Source: Parabacteroides faecis (GTDB taxonomy: Bacteria > Bacteroidota > Bacteroidia > Bacteroidales > Tannerellaceae). From it: a stretch of DNA of 64,000 nucleotides. This document shows positions 1 through 8,901 of this stretch, one piece after another. The stretch is taken from NCBI RefSeq assembly GCF_014647375.1, contig NZ_BMPB01000011.1:124001-188000 (forward strand), in the 5' to 3' direction. The position numbers and the translations under genes were made by a program. The stretch's first letter is position 1; every line of letters begins with the position of its first letter. Under the pieces are notes generated by a model. It was not told the origin of the DNA. It saw only the letters and a list, made by a program, of their open reading frames with translations, and did no database searches.

Positions 1-2979
1 ATTGTCGTTTACAAGGTTAATTCTAAACCAGAATCGATTAAATCTTTTGAAAAACAGGTTACTCAGCAAGAGATAAAAATAACTGGTACTGTTTATGATG
101 CAGTTACAGGCGACCCTGTTATCGGTGCTAATGTTATCGTGAAAGGTACTACGAACGGTACTAGTACGGATTTTGATGGTAATTTTACAATGGAAGCTCC
201 GGCAGGCGCCACATTGGTAGTCTCTTATATCGGTTATTTGCCGATAGAGGTAAAGGCGGCAAGCGAGATGAAGATCAAAATCAAGGAAGATACCCAGAAC
301 CTTGATGAAGTGGTAGTAGTGGGGTATACGGTTCAGAAGAAAGAGAGTCTGACAGGTGCCATGCAGGTAATCAGCAATGAAAAACTGATGGACTCGACTT
401 CCCCTACGGTAGAAAACCTGTTGTCGGGCAAGGCTCCTGGTGTATATGTAACTACCGGTGGAGGACAACCGGGTGCTGCGGGTAAAGTTGTGATCCGTGG
501 TAAATCAACAGTAAACGGTAGTACAGATCCGTTGTGGATTGTAGATGGAGTAATCGTTGGTAGTAGTGCCGGGAGTTTGAACCCTGCCGATATAGAGTCG
601 ATGTCCATTTTGAAAGATGCGGCTTCGACCGCTATCTATGGTTCGCAAGGAGCAAATGGTGTAATCGTTGTAACAACCAAAAAAGGTAAGACAGGTAAGG
701 CTACGATCAACGCTTCCGTAAAACTGGGTGTCAACCAGTTGCACCGTGGTAATCTGGATATGATGAATGGTGCTGAATTATATGATTATTATGATTCATT
801 TGCCAATAAAGGAGCTATTCCTTCTTACTTTACTCCGGATTTGCGCGACCGCAATTTTGACTGGTGGAAAGAAGGTACGCATCTGGGACTGGCACAGGAT
901 TATAATCTGTCGGTATCCGGTGGTTCCGAAAATATCAAGACCTATGCTTCGATCGGTGTTTATGATGAGGATGGTGCCGTAAAGGGATATGACTATACTC
1001 GTTATAATCTGCGTTTCAATGTTGATTACAAGGCTACGGACTGGTTGACCATCAAACCGAAGGTATGGGCTACCCGTAGCGATATCATGGACCAGCAGCA
1101 TGATATCAGTTCGATCATGTATGTGGATTTCCCCTGGGACTCACCATACGATGAAAATGGCGAACTGATACAGCAATACAAACCGACGAACTGGATTAAT
1201 AGTGATGCTACAAACTATTTGTATGACAACCAGTGGAACTACGAAAAGAAAACATCCTATGAGTTCATGGGTAACTTCGACTTCGATATCAAGTTAACTG
1301 ACTGGTTGACTTTCGCTTCCGTTAACAACTATAAATACGGAAGTACGGCTTTGAAGAATTATAAAGATCCACGTTCGCAGGGTGGTAAGGCTGATAAGGG
1401 CTTGTTGCAGGATAAGACTACTTCCTATTATCGTGTCTACAGTAACCAGTTGCTCCGTTTCAATAAGGTGTTCGACAAACATTCCGTGAATGCGATCCTG
1501 GCTTATGAATGGAATACCTATACACAGGAAATAAAAGATCAGACAGCTGCCAGCTTCGCCCCCGGTTTCTCTGTGGCGGATGTGGCGGTAACTCCTAAAA
1601 AGACCAAAGGTAGCCAGAGCGAATGGGCTGTACAATCTTATTTGTTCAATGCTAACTATGCTTATGATAACCGTTATCTGTTGTCATTCTCTTTCCGTCG
1701 CGACGGAGCTTCAAACTTTGGACAGAATGCCAAATATGGTAATTTCTTCTCTATCAGCGGTGGTTGGAATATTCATCAGGAAGAGTTTTTCAAGGCATCC
1801 GATTGGGTACAGCAATTGAAGTTGCGTGCCAGCTACGGTTCGGTAGGTAACCGTCCGACACAGTTATATCCTCAGTACACCTTATATAACCTGGGGTCAG
1901 GATACAATGGCGATCCGGGTGCTTATATCTATCAGGTGAAAAATGATGATCTTACCTGGGAAAAAACATACACGGCCGGCGTAGGTATCGATGCGATCCT
2001 GTTTGATCGTTTGACTATCAATCTGGATTATTATAACAAGAAAACAACCGACTTGCTGTATTACGTACCGCTACCGGGCGTAACGGGTGTAACAGGTGTA
2101 TACCGTAACGTCGGTTCTGTAAAAAATAACGGTTTCGAGGCTTCTTTGAGCATGGATATCCTGAAAGGAAAAGACTGGAACTGGAATATATCGGCAAATA
2201 TCGGTCTGAACCGTAATAAGGTAACCGAACTGTATGGCGGCAAGAGTCAGATCATTACAGGTAATGCAGGTACGAATACCTATATTTATATGGATAAGGT
2301 TGTGATGCCCGGACATGATGTAGATACATGGTATGGTACGGAATGGGCCGGTGTAGATACGGAAACGGGTTCTCCGCTATGGTTCACTACAAATGAACAG
2401 GGCGAGCGTGTAACAACCTCCAGCTACGGGGAAGCTTCTAAAAATCAGGTCGTATTAGGAAAGCAGACTCCGGATTTCTATGGAGGTTTTTCCACAGACG
2501 TATCCTGGAAAAACTTTGACCTGTCGGCCGTATTCGGTTACTCGGTAGGTGGCAAGATCTTCAATTACGACCGTTCGATGTACGATAGTGACGGTGCGTA
2601 TGTAAACTACAATCAGATGAACCTGAAGAAAGGTTGGAATCGCTGGGAAAAACCAGGTGATATCGCAACCCATCCGAAAGCTGAATATGGAAACAAGAGT
2701 CAGTCGAGCCGTGGATCTTCCCGTTACCTGGAAGATGCCAGCTATCTGCGTCTGCGTAGCCTGACATTAGGTTATAACGTGCCGACTGCCAAAATTCCTT
2801 ATATAGATCATTTGCGCTTGTTCTTCTCCGGTGAGAATTTGTTCGTTGTATCCGGCTTCTCGGGTATCGACCCCGAGCTTCCTGTTAACGAAGTGAGCAA
2901 GTCGGGACAGAACGGTGTCGCTATCGCTCCATATCCTCAGGTGCGTAAATTTATGTTTGGTCTGAATGTTACATTTTAA
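1..2979 (+). CDS. SusC/RagA-family TonB-dependent outer-membrane receptor (5' end outside window)
   Basis: Outer-membrane transporter that would import oligosaccharides with the SusD lipoprotein encoded 15 bp downstream. The frame is open from the first base, so the start lies outside the window. The in-frame ATG at 139 is internal, because residues before it (ITGTVYDAVTGDPVIGANV) already form the carboxypeptidase-D-like domain. That domain is followed by a TonB-box-like stretch (LDEVVVVGY), a plug domain (VIRGKSTVNGSTDPLWIVDG) and a long beta-barrel ending in aromatic Phe. The residues before the first domain (IVVYKVN) resemble the end of an STN domain, which would allow signalling to an anti-sigma factor, but this part is not visible. 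It is the first visible gene of PUL 1. The family call is very safe; the substrate is inferred only from neighbours. Confidence 0.95.
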   Translation: MVVYKVNSKPESIKSFEKQVTQQEIKITGTVYDAVTGDPVIGANVIVKGTTNGTSTDFDGNFTMEAPAGATLVVSYIGYLPIEVKAASEMKIKIKEDTQNLDEVVVVGYTVQKKESLTGAMQVISNEKLMDSTSPTVENLLSGKAPGVYVTTGGGQPGAAGKVVIRGKSTVNGSTDPLWIVDGVIVGSSAGSLNPADIESMSILKDAASTAIYGSQGANGVIVVTTKKGKTGKATINASVKLGVNQLHRGNLDMMNGAELYDYYDSFANKGAIPSYFTPDLRDRNFDWWKEGTHLGLAQDYNLSVSGGSENIKTYASIGVYDEDGAVKGYDYTRYNLRFNVDYKATDWLTIKPKVWATRSDIMDQQHDISSIMYVDFPWDSPYDENGELIQQYKPTNWINSDATNYLYDNQWNYEKKTSYEFMGNFDFDIKLTDWLTFASVNNYKYGSTALKNYKDPRSQGGKADKGLLQDKTTSYYRVYSNQLLRFNKVFDKHSVNAILAYEWNTYTQEIKDQTAASFAPGFSVADVAVTPKKTKGSQSEWAVQSYLFNANYAYDNRYLLSFSFRRDGASNFGQNAKYGNFFSISGGWNIHQEEFFKASDWVQQLKLRASYGSVGNRPTQLYPQYTLYNLGSGYNGDPGAYIYQVKNDDLTWEKTYTAGVGIDAILFDRLTINLDYYNKKTTDLLYYVPLPGVTGVTGVYRNVGSVKNNGFEASLSMDILKGKDWNWNISANIGLNRNKVTELYGGKSQIITGNAGTNTYIYMDKVVMPGHDVDTWYGTEWAGVDTETGSPLWFTTNEQGERVTTSSYGEASKNQVVLGKQTPDFYGGFSTDVSWKNFDLSAVFGYSVGGKIFNYDRSMYDSDGAYVNYNQMNLKKGWNRWEKPGDIATHPKAEYGNKSQSSRGSSRYLEDASYLRLRSLTLGYNVPTAKIPYIDHLRLFFSGENLFVVSGFSGIDPELPVNEVSKSGQNGVAIAPYPQVRKFMFGLNVTF

Positions 2980-2994
2980 TTAAAGGAAAACGAA

Positions 2995-4686
2995 ATGAAA
3001 AAAATAGCTATAGCAGCGTTGGCTGCTGCTGCCACAATGATTACCAGTTGTGATATCGACCGTGCCCCGTATGGTTATTATACGGATGATAAGATCATGG
3101 CCGATAAGGAAGCAGCCGTAGATGTTTTATTGAACGGATGTTATTCTAAAATGAAGACCGCTTCTGAACATCTTCATTATTGCGGTGAATTCCCGAGCGA
3201 TAACGTTTGTAAGGATAAACCGACAACTAATCCGTTCGGTACTTATTTTACGTATCAGCATACTGTAAATAATTCCGGCCTTTCTACCGTTTGGAATAGT
3301 GCATACAATATTATTTCCCAAACAAGTTCGCTGATGAACATGATCCAGGAGGGTGAGTCAGTAGAGCTCGATAATAAATTGGGTCAGGCTTATTATATGC
3401 GGGGAATGATGTATTTCTACCTTTGCCGTGTGTTTGGCCGTCCTTATTACCAAGAACCAGGCAAGAATCTGGGGGTGCCCATCGTGAACGGTATGCCGGA
3501 GGACCTGTCGAACCTGAATCTTCCGGATCGTTCAACCGTGAAGGAAACTTACGAACAAGTACTGGCCGACTTGAAGAAAGCGGAACAACTGATGACTGGC
3601 TTTAAGTCGGGTACTTATGTATCTAAGTATGCGGCTCAGGCTTTGTTGGCAAAAGTATATATGTATATGAGCGGTACATTCGAAAACCCTGATAAGGAGT
3701 TTGCTCAATTGTCATATAATTATGCGAACACTGTTATTGAGAGCGGACAGTTCTCTTTGTTAAATCGCAGTTCATTTATGAGATATAATGAACTGGCTCC
3801 TGACGATCCTTCTCAGACAGAAACGATTTTTGCCGTGAAATATATCGCATCTGATGTGGCCGACTGGGGCGATCCGATAGGAAGTATGTATGCGGAAATC
3901 GACGGCCAGGGCTGGGGAGAAGTATATGCAAGTGCCAAGTATATGGATTTGTTGCATGAAACCGGTAAAGATACCGATGCCCGTGAAGCCTTTATCCATC
4001 CGCAGTATAAGACGGATGATAATGACCAGCAGATCCCTGCATTCCGTTTTGTCGCTGAGTTATATGTGGATGGAAAACTTTCCAGTTATGTATATCGCCA
4101 GGGAGAAACGAAAGAAGTGGGTGGCAAGTTGGTCGCTACGATCGAATCAAAGGAATATGAACTGACTCCGGTAGATGTGGCAAATAAGCGTTATTCGATT
4201 GTTTATGAGGGTAAGACGTATGTTGGAGATTATGATTACTATATGCTGGAAAGCCAGGGTAATCCGAAATTTTTCAGCTATAAATGTTCTAAACAGGACG
4301 GGTATCCTCATTTGTATTCACCGATCATTTCACGCTTGGGTGAAATATATCTGATACGTGCGGAAGCAAGTGCCAAATTAGGCAATTATCCGAAAGCATT
4401 GTCTGATCTGAATGTGGTTCGCGAACGCTCACTACCGGATGCAGCCTACACTTCCCTGGATGCAACCAATGCACAGGAACGCATCATGAAGGAAAGACAG
4501 CTGGAACTGGCTTATGAAGCGGACCGTGGTTTTGACGTGTACCGGGTGGGAGAGACAATGGTACGCCGTTATCCAGGTTTTCACGATGGTATTCCTGAAT
4601 ATCCGGCAACAAGTCCGTTCGCAATTCAGTATATACCTCAATCGGAGATCAATGCTTATCCGGGTACACTGACACAAAATCCATAA
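2995..4686 (+). CDS. SusD/RagB-family glycan-binding lipoprotein
   Basis: Surface lipoprotein that binds glycan and acts as a lid on the SusC partner. The 563-residue protein begins with a lipoprotein signal peptide, a hydrophobic Ala-rich stretch ending TSC with the lipidated Cys at residue 19. Helical TPR-like SusD sequence follows, including YYMRGMMYFYLCRVFGRPYY and the C-terminal ERQLELAYEADRGFDVYR block typical of RagB/SusD. It follows SusC by 15 bp, so the pair is co-transcribed. A perfect 14-bp hairpin follows the gene at 4723-4753. The glycan is unknown. The sulfatase and GH109-like enzyme downstream suggest a sulfated amino-sugar glycan (inference). Confidence 0.95.
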   Translation: MKKIAIAALAAAATMITSCDIDRAPYGYYTDDKIMADKEAAVDVLLNGCYSKMKTASEHLHYCGEFPSDNVCKDKPTTNPFGTYFTYQHTVNNSGLSTVWNSAYNIISQTSSLMNMIQEGESVELDNKLGQAYYMRGMMYFYLCRVFGRPYYQEPGKNLGVPIVNGMPEDLSNLNLPDRSTVKETYEQVLADLKKAEQLMTGFKSGTYVSKYAAQALLAKVYMYMSGTFENPDKEFAQLSYNYANTVIESGQFSLLNRSSFMRYNELAPDDPSQTETIFAVKYIASDVADWGDPIGSMYAEIDGQGWGEVYASAKYMDLLHETGKDTDAREAFIHPQYKTDDNDQQIPAFRFVAELYVDGKLSSYVYRQGETKEVGGKLVATIESKEYELTPVDVANKRYSIVYEGKTYVGDYDYYMLESQGNPKFFSYKCSKQDGYPHLYSPIISRLGEIYLIRAEASAKLGNYPKALSDLNVVRERSLPDAAYTSLDATNAQERIMKERQLELAYEADRGFDVYRVGETMVRRYPGFHDGIPEYPATSPFAIQYIPQSEINAYPGTLTQNP

Positions 4687-4715
4687 ATGGATAGTATGAG
4701 ATCCGTATGATTTGT

Positions 4716-4753
4716 TATATTTGCAGGCGTTGATTGTCACAATCAACGCCTGC
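4716..4753 (+). promoter_or_regulatory. -7 promoter box merging into a perfect 14-bp hairpin
   Basis: TATATTTG at 4716-4723 fits the Bacteroidetes -7 consensus TAnnTTTG. No good -33 TTTG lies 19-21 bp upstream. The last G of the box starts a perfect inverted repeat (arms 4723-4736 and 4740-4753, loop TCA). The structure could terminate susD transcription, although no T-run follows, or form a 5' hairpin on the sulfatase mRNA. Both readings are inference. Confidence 0.5.
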
Positions 4754-4763
4754 ATTATTATAT

Positions 4764-6299
4764 ATGAAAAACATGAATATGAAAAATCTACTATGTGTAG
4801 CAACCGGAATAGGAGCCTTGTCCGGATTAAACGCCTTCGCTCAGACTGGGCAGCAGCCTAATGTTGTAATTATTGTAGCTGATGATCTGGGGTACGGCGA
4901 TCTGAGTTGTTATGGTGCGACCCGTATTCATACACCGGGTATGGACCGGATAGCCAATGAAGGGCTGCGTTTTACACAGGGGTATTGTACGGCAGCAACT
5001 TCTACACCCAGCCGTTATTCCTTGCTGACAGGATTGTATCCCTGGACTAACAAAGACGCCAAAATACTTCCGGGGAATGCGGCTTTGATCATTAATACCC
5101 AGCAAATCACTTTGCCGAAAGTGATGAAGCAGGCGGGATATGTGACAGGTTCTGTCGGTAAATGGCATCTGGGATTGGGTGACGGTGCCGTCGATTGGAA
5201 CGAAACTGTTTATCCCGGGGCGAAAGAAGTTGGATATGATTATTCTTTTATCCAAGCAGCGACCAACGACCGGGTTCCTTGTATTTTTATTGAAAACGGA
5301 AAGGGTGTCGGACTGGAACCGAATGATCCGTTATATGTCAGTTATAAGCATAATTTCCCGGGTGAACCTACCGGTAAGGATAACCCGGAATTGCTTCGGA
5401 TGCATCCGAGTGTGGGGCATGCCGGATCGATCGTGAATGGCGTACCCCGTATCGGATTCCAGAAAGGCGGCAAGGCGGCCCAGTGGAAAGACGAGGATAT
5501 GGCTGAATTGTTCCTGGAGAAGGCGAAAGGATTTCTTAAAGACAATAAGGATAAACCGTTCTTCCTGTATTACGGATTGCACCAGCCTCATGTGCCTCGT
5601 GTGCCGAATCAAAAATTTGTCGGAAAGTCGGGCATGGGACCTCGCGGGGATGTTATTCTGGAGGCTGACTGGTGTGTGACGGAGTTTTTGAACGAGTTGG
5701 ATAAGTTGGGATTGACAGAGAATACGTTGGTGATCTTTACCAGCGATAATGGTCCCGTGCTGGATGACGGTTATCAGGATCAGGCAGTGGAACTGGTTGG
5801 TGATCATAAAATGGCAGGTCCTTACCGCGGTGGGAAAACCAGTTTATACGATGGGGGTACTTGTATTCCGTTCCTGTTGCGCTGGCCGGCTGTCGTTAGC
5901 CCCGGAGTGTCGGATGCTTTGATTTGTCAAATGGATTTGCTGGCCTCTCTGGCGGCATTGACAGGGCAGACCTATTCGGATAAGACTGATAGCCAGAATA
6001 CCTTGCCCGTGTTTTTGGGAAAAAGCGATCAGGGACGTAAAGAGCTGGTTACTGAAGGTTATTTCAATTATGCCCTGCATCAGGGTGATTGGGTGATGAT
6101 CCCGCCTTACCCTGCTTATTATGACGATCCTGACGGCGTCGGTTTTTCAGGACTGGGAAACTGTTATCAATTGTATAATATAAAGGAAGATATCGGACAG
6201 GAACATAACCTGGCGGAGAAGGAATCAAGGCGTTTGAGGCAAATGATTATGACGTTTGAAAAGCTTAAAAGAGAGACCGGAAAGATTACAAATTATTAA
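4764..6299 (+). CDS. Secreted serine-type sulfatase (S1 arylsulfatase family)
   Basis: Removes sulfate esters from glycans in the periplasm or at the surface. The ATG at 4764 is chosen because the signal peptide (MKNMNMKNLL, hydrophobic core, then AFAQ) starts there; an upstream in-frame TTG at 4734 lies inside a hairpin. Visible motifs are the metal-binding Asp pair in VADDLGYGDLS (Asp40, Asp41), the sulfatase signature STPSRYSLLTG with Ser80 as the residue oxidised to formylglycine, GKWHLG, and FTSDNGP. A Ser at this site is the type matured by anaerobic sulfatase-maturating enzyme, which is not encoded in this window. The mature length of about 490 residues is normal. Together with the GH109-like gene, it points to a sulfated host glycan such as mucin or a glycosaminoglycan (inference). 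Confidence 0.93.
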   Translation: MKNMNMKNLLCVATGIGALSGLNAFAQTGQQPNVVIIVADDLGYGDLSCYGATRIHTPGMDRIANEGLRFTQGYCTAATSTPSRYSLLTGLYPWTNKDAKILPGNAALIINTQQITLPKVMKQAGYVTGSVGKWHLGLGDGAVDWNETVYPGAKEVGYDYSFIQAATNDRVPCIFIENGKGVGLEPNDPLYVSYKHNFPGEPTGKDNPELLRMHPSVGHAGSIVNGVPRIGFQKGGKAAQWKDEDMAELFLEKAKGFLKDNKDKPFFLYYGLHQPHVPRVPNQKFVGKSGMGPRGDVILEADWCVTEFLNELDKLGLTENTLVIFTSDNGPVLDDGYQDQAVELVGDHKMAGPYRGGKTSLYDGGTCIPFLLRWPAVVSPGVSDALICQMDLLASLAALTGQTYSDKTDSQNTLPVFLGKSDQGRKELVTEGYFNYALHQGDWVMIPPYPAYYDDPDGVGFSGLGNCYQLYNIKEDIGQEHNLAEKESRRLRQMIMTFEKLKRETGKITNY

Positions 6300-6335
6300 T
6301 TGGTGATTTTGATTGATTCTTTTTTTCTAAACATA

Positions 6336-6366
6336 TTTGAGAAGTTGATTAAATATTATAAATTTG
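6336..6366 (+). promoter_or_regulatory. Consensus Bacteroidetes promoter for the GH109-like gene
   Basis: TTTG at 6336-6339, a 19-bp spacer, and TAAATTTG at 6359-6366 match the primary sigma consensus (TTTG, 19-21 bp, TAnnTTTG) exactly. The expected start site is about 25 bp before the ATG at 6398. The GH109-like gene can therefore be transcribed independently of the susCD-sulfatase unit. Confidence 0.75.
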
Positions 6367-6397
6367 CCCACTTAACATAAAATACTAAATAAAGAAC

Positions 6398-7801
6398 ATG
6401 GAAAACACTCGTCGTTCCTTTCTTAAAAAAATGACTGCAGCCGGAGTTGGTGCAGCAGGTTTGGCTATGGCTGGTACCGCCTCTGCCACTACAGTAGCAG
6501 GTTCTCCGGAACCTCAGAAGAAGAAAACAGCCGGAAAAGATGATGGCAAACTGCGTTTCGGATTTATCGGAACAGGTTCACGTTGCCATGAACACATCAA
6601 TAATGTGTTGGCTATTCCGGGAAACAAGATCGTTGCTATCTGTGATATTCAACAGGGGCCGATCGACAGAACTCTCAAACACATTGCTAAATTTAACGTA
6701 GATGCACCTAAGGTTTATAAGGGCGGTGAACGTGAATTTGAAAAGATGTTGAACAACGAAGAATTCGACTGTGTGATCATTGCCAGCCCTTGGGAATGGC
6801 ACGTGCCGATGTCGTTAGCAGCTATGAAGGCTGGCGTTCCTTATGTTGGCGTGGAAGTTTCCGCAGCTAATACAGTTGAAGAATGCTGGGATCTGGTCAA
6901 TGTATCGGAAGCAACAGGCAGCCATTTGAACATCATGGAAAATGTGTGCTATCGTCGTGACTGTATGGCTGCATTGAACATGGTTCGCGAAGGTTTGTTC
7001 GGTGAACTGCTGCATGGTGGTTGCGGTTACGAACATGACTTACGTGATGTGAAGTTTAATGACGGTAAGAATTATACTTACCAGAAGGGTGGTGAGTTGC
7101 GTATGGGACCGGAGGCTTTTGCTGAAGCTCAGTGGCGTACGAATCACTCCGTACATCGTAATGGTGATATTTACCCGACTCACGGTATCGGACCGGTTGC
7201 CAACTGTATGGACATCAACCGCGGTAACCGTTTCCTTTCTCTTTCTGCCATGGCAACTCAGTCTCGCGGATTGCATAAGTTTATCGTAGATAATGGTGGC
7301 GAAAACCATCCGTTGGCTAAAGTTCGTTTTAACCTGGGTGACATCGTGACTTCTATGATCAAATGTGCGAACGGCCAGACAATCATCGTAACCCACGATA
7401 CAAACTCTCCTCGTCCTTATTCTTTAGGATTCCGTATTCAGGGAACAGAAGGTTTGTGGATGAACGATGGCGATCATGTGTATGTAGAGAATCAGTCTAA
7501 ACCTCACCGTTGGGATGACTCTGAAGAATGGTTTAAGAAATACGACCACAAATTGTGGGCCCAGTTGGATGCTCAGGCAAAAGAAGCCGGTCACGGTGGT
7601 ATGGACTTCATTATGATGTACGACCTGATTGACCGCATCAAAAACAAACGTCCGGCTCCTATGGACTGCTATGATGCTGCAGCTTGGAGTGCTATCTCAG
7701 GTTTGTCTGAAATGTCTATCGCCCGTGGCGGTGCATTAGTTGATTTCCCTGACTTCACTCGCGGACAGTGGATTCACCGTAAACCGGAATTCGGTTTATA
7801 A
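6398..7801 (+). CDS. GH109-like NAD-dependent glycosidase (Gfo/Idh/MocA fold), alpha-N-acetylgalactosaminidase type
   Basis: Predicted exported oxidoreductase-fold glycosidase. GH109 enzymes cleave alpha-GalNAc by a redox-assisted mechanism with tightly bound NAD. The N-terminus has a twin-arginine signal (TRRSFLKK, Arg5-Arg6) and an Ala-rich hydrophobic stretch, which suits a protein exported already folded with its cofactor. The Rossmann motif is GFIGTGSR. Blocks recalled from characterised GH109 enzymes are SPWEWH, ENVCYRRD, WRTNH, YPTHGIGPV, DINRGNR and GTEGLW. Its length of 467 residues is normal. It has its own consensus promoter and a terminator hairpin at 7826-7855. Activity on alpha-GalNAc is family knowledge; some relatives may have other substrates. 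Confidence 0.85.
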   Translation: MENTRRSFLKKMTAAGVGAAGLAMAGTASATTVAGSPEPQKKKTAGKDDGKLRFGFIGTGSRCHEHINNVLAIPGNKIVAICDIQQGPIDRTLKHIAKFNVDAPKVYKGGEREFEKMLNNEEFDCVIIASPWEWHVPMSLAAMKAGVPYVGVEVSAANTVEECWDLVNVSEATGSHLNIMENVCYRRDCMAALNMVREGLFGELLHGGCGYEHDLRDVKFNDGKNYTYQKGGELRMGPEAFAEAQWRTNHSVHRNGDIYPTHGIGPVANCMDINRGNRFLSLSAMATQSRGLHKFIVDNGGENHPLAKVRFNLGDIVTSMIKCANGQTIIVTHDTNSPRPYSLGFRIQGTEGLWMNDGDHVYVENQSKPHRWDDSEEWFKKYDHKLWAQLDAQAKEAGHGGMDFIMMYDLIDRIKNKRPAPMDCYDAAAWSAISGLSEMSIARGGALVDFPDFTRGQWIHRKPEFGL

Positions 7802-7820
7802 TTAATAAATAAGCGATAAA

Positions 7821-7864
7821 AAAAGAAGGAGATGTGTCTTTGGATGCATCTCCTTTTCTTTTTA
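7821..7864 (+). terminator. Rho-independent terminator after the GH109-like gene
   Basis: Arms AAGGAGATG (7826-7834) and CATCTCCTT (7847-7855) pair perfectly and are followed by a T-rich tract (TTTCTTTTT). Confidence 0.8.
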
Positions 7865-7927
7865 TAAGAGCCGGATAGAATAGTGTATTTGAGCCGTTAA
7901 GAAAAATCTTATTTGTCTGTTGTTTTG

Positions 7928-7935
7928 TATATTTG
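7928..7935 (+). promoter_or_regulatory. -7 promoter box of the AraC-type gene
   Basis: TATATTTG matches TAnnTTTG, 20 bp before the chosen ATG. No -33 TTTG sits at the standard spacing, so activator dependence is possible. Confidence 0.5.
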
Positions 7936-7955
7936 TGGAAAATAAGAAGGATAAA

Positions 7956-8771
7956 ATGGAACAGCAAGAGACTACTATATTCAGTTATTCGGATATTATA
8001 TTCAGTTTTTTCCTGAATAATGATACGGTCTGTAGCCACAAAGCCGTGTCGCATCTGTTGATTTATGTGTATTCGGGGCAAATGTCTATCCAGGAGAATG
8101 GGCAGGAGATTACTGCCGGAGCCGGTGAATGTGTATTCGTTAAGCGGGATCATACGGTGACTATCAATAAGGGACCTGCCAAAGGGGAACAATATAGGGG
8201 GATTACACTGAAATTCAACAGGAACTTTCTACGTGACTATTACCGTTCCTTAGACCGGAAAGATATTCCCAAAGGAGCGAAACCATTGGCTGTGTCTGTT
8301 TTGAAACTTCCTGAATCTGCCGATATCCAGAGCTTATTCTTTTCAATGGTCCCTTACTTTAATTCGGAGAACAAGCCGAATGATGAGTTGATGCAGTTGA
8401 AACTACGCGAGGGATTGATCTCCCTGCTGGCGATGAATAAAGATTTTTATCCTACGCTTTTTGATTTTACGGAACCGTGGAAGATCGATATACTTGATTT
8501 CCTGAATAAGAATTATATGCACGATCTGTCTATGGAGGAGATCGCTTTATATACAGGGAGGAGCCTGGCGACTTTCAAGAGGGATTTCAGGAAAATAAGC
8601 AGTTTGTCGCCTCAGAAATGGATTATGCAGAAGAGGTTGGATGTCGCTTATGAAAAGATCAGGAGCGGGGGAGAGAAAATATCGGACGTGTGTTTTAGTG
8701 TCGGTTTTAAAAACAGGTCTCATTTTACTACGGCTTTCAAAAAACAATTTGGGTTTACACCTGCCCGGTAG
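7956..8771 (+). CDS. AraC-family transcriptional regulator
   Basis: DNA-binding activator, probably controlling PUL 1 or the hydrolase that follows. The 271-residue protein has an N-terminal cupin-like sensing region (about 1-150: SGQMSIQENGQEITAGAGEC) and a C-terminal AraC domain with two helix-turn-helix units (LSMEEIALYTGRSLATFKRD and KISDVCFSVGFKNRSHFTTA, then FGFTPAR). The ATG at 7956 is preferred over an upstream TTG at 7920 because it has a purine-rich ribosome site (AAGAAGG) and because the TTG precedes the TATATTTG -7 box at 7928-7935. A local sugar-responsive AraC regulator would be an alternative to the ECF control seen in PUL 2. The ligand is unknown. Confidence 0.9.
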   Translation: MEQQETTIFSYSDIIFSFFLNNDTVCSHKAVSHLLIYVYSGQMSIQENGQEITAGAGECVFVKRDHTVTINKGPAKGEQYRGITLKFNRNFLRDYYRSLDRKDIPKGAKPLAVSVLKLPESADIQSLFFSMVPYFNSENKPNDELMQLKLREGLISLLAMNKDFYPTLFDFTEPWKIDILDFLNKNYMHDLSMEEIALYTGRSLATFKRDFRKISSLSPQKWIMQKRLDVAYEKIRSGGEKISDVCFSVGFKNRSHFTTAFKKQFGFTPAR

Positions 8772-8850
8772 ATATGTATTCCTGTGTTCTGAGCTTTTCC
8801 GAAACATCTTTTTGAGCCAATGGGAAAAACTTATAGGATGGATTCCTGTT

Positions 8851-8858
8851 TATCTTTG
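8851..8858 (+). promoter_or_regulatory. -7 promoter box of the hydrolase gene
   Basis: TATCTTTG matches TAnnTTTG and lies 43 bp before the ATG at 8902. No -33 element is at the usual distance, which would fit activation by the adjacent AraC protein (inference). Confidence 0.5.
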
Positions 8859-8901
8859 TAATATATAAAGAAAGAAGGTTCAACTATAAAAATTATTGGC
8901 A

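Noticed and set aside
139..2979. Complete SusC gene starting at the ATG at 139
   Set aside because: The frame is open from base 1, and domain residues precede 139, so the true start is outside the window.
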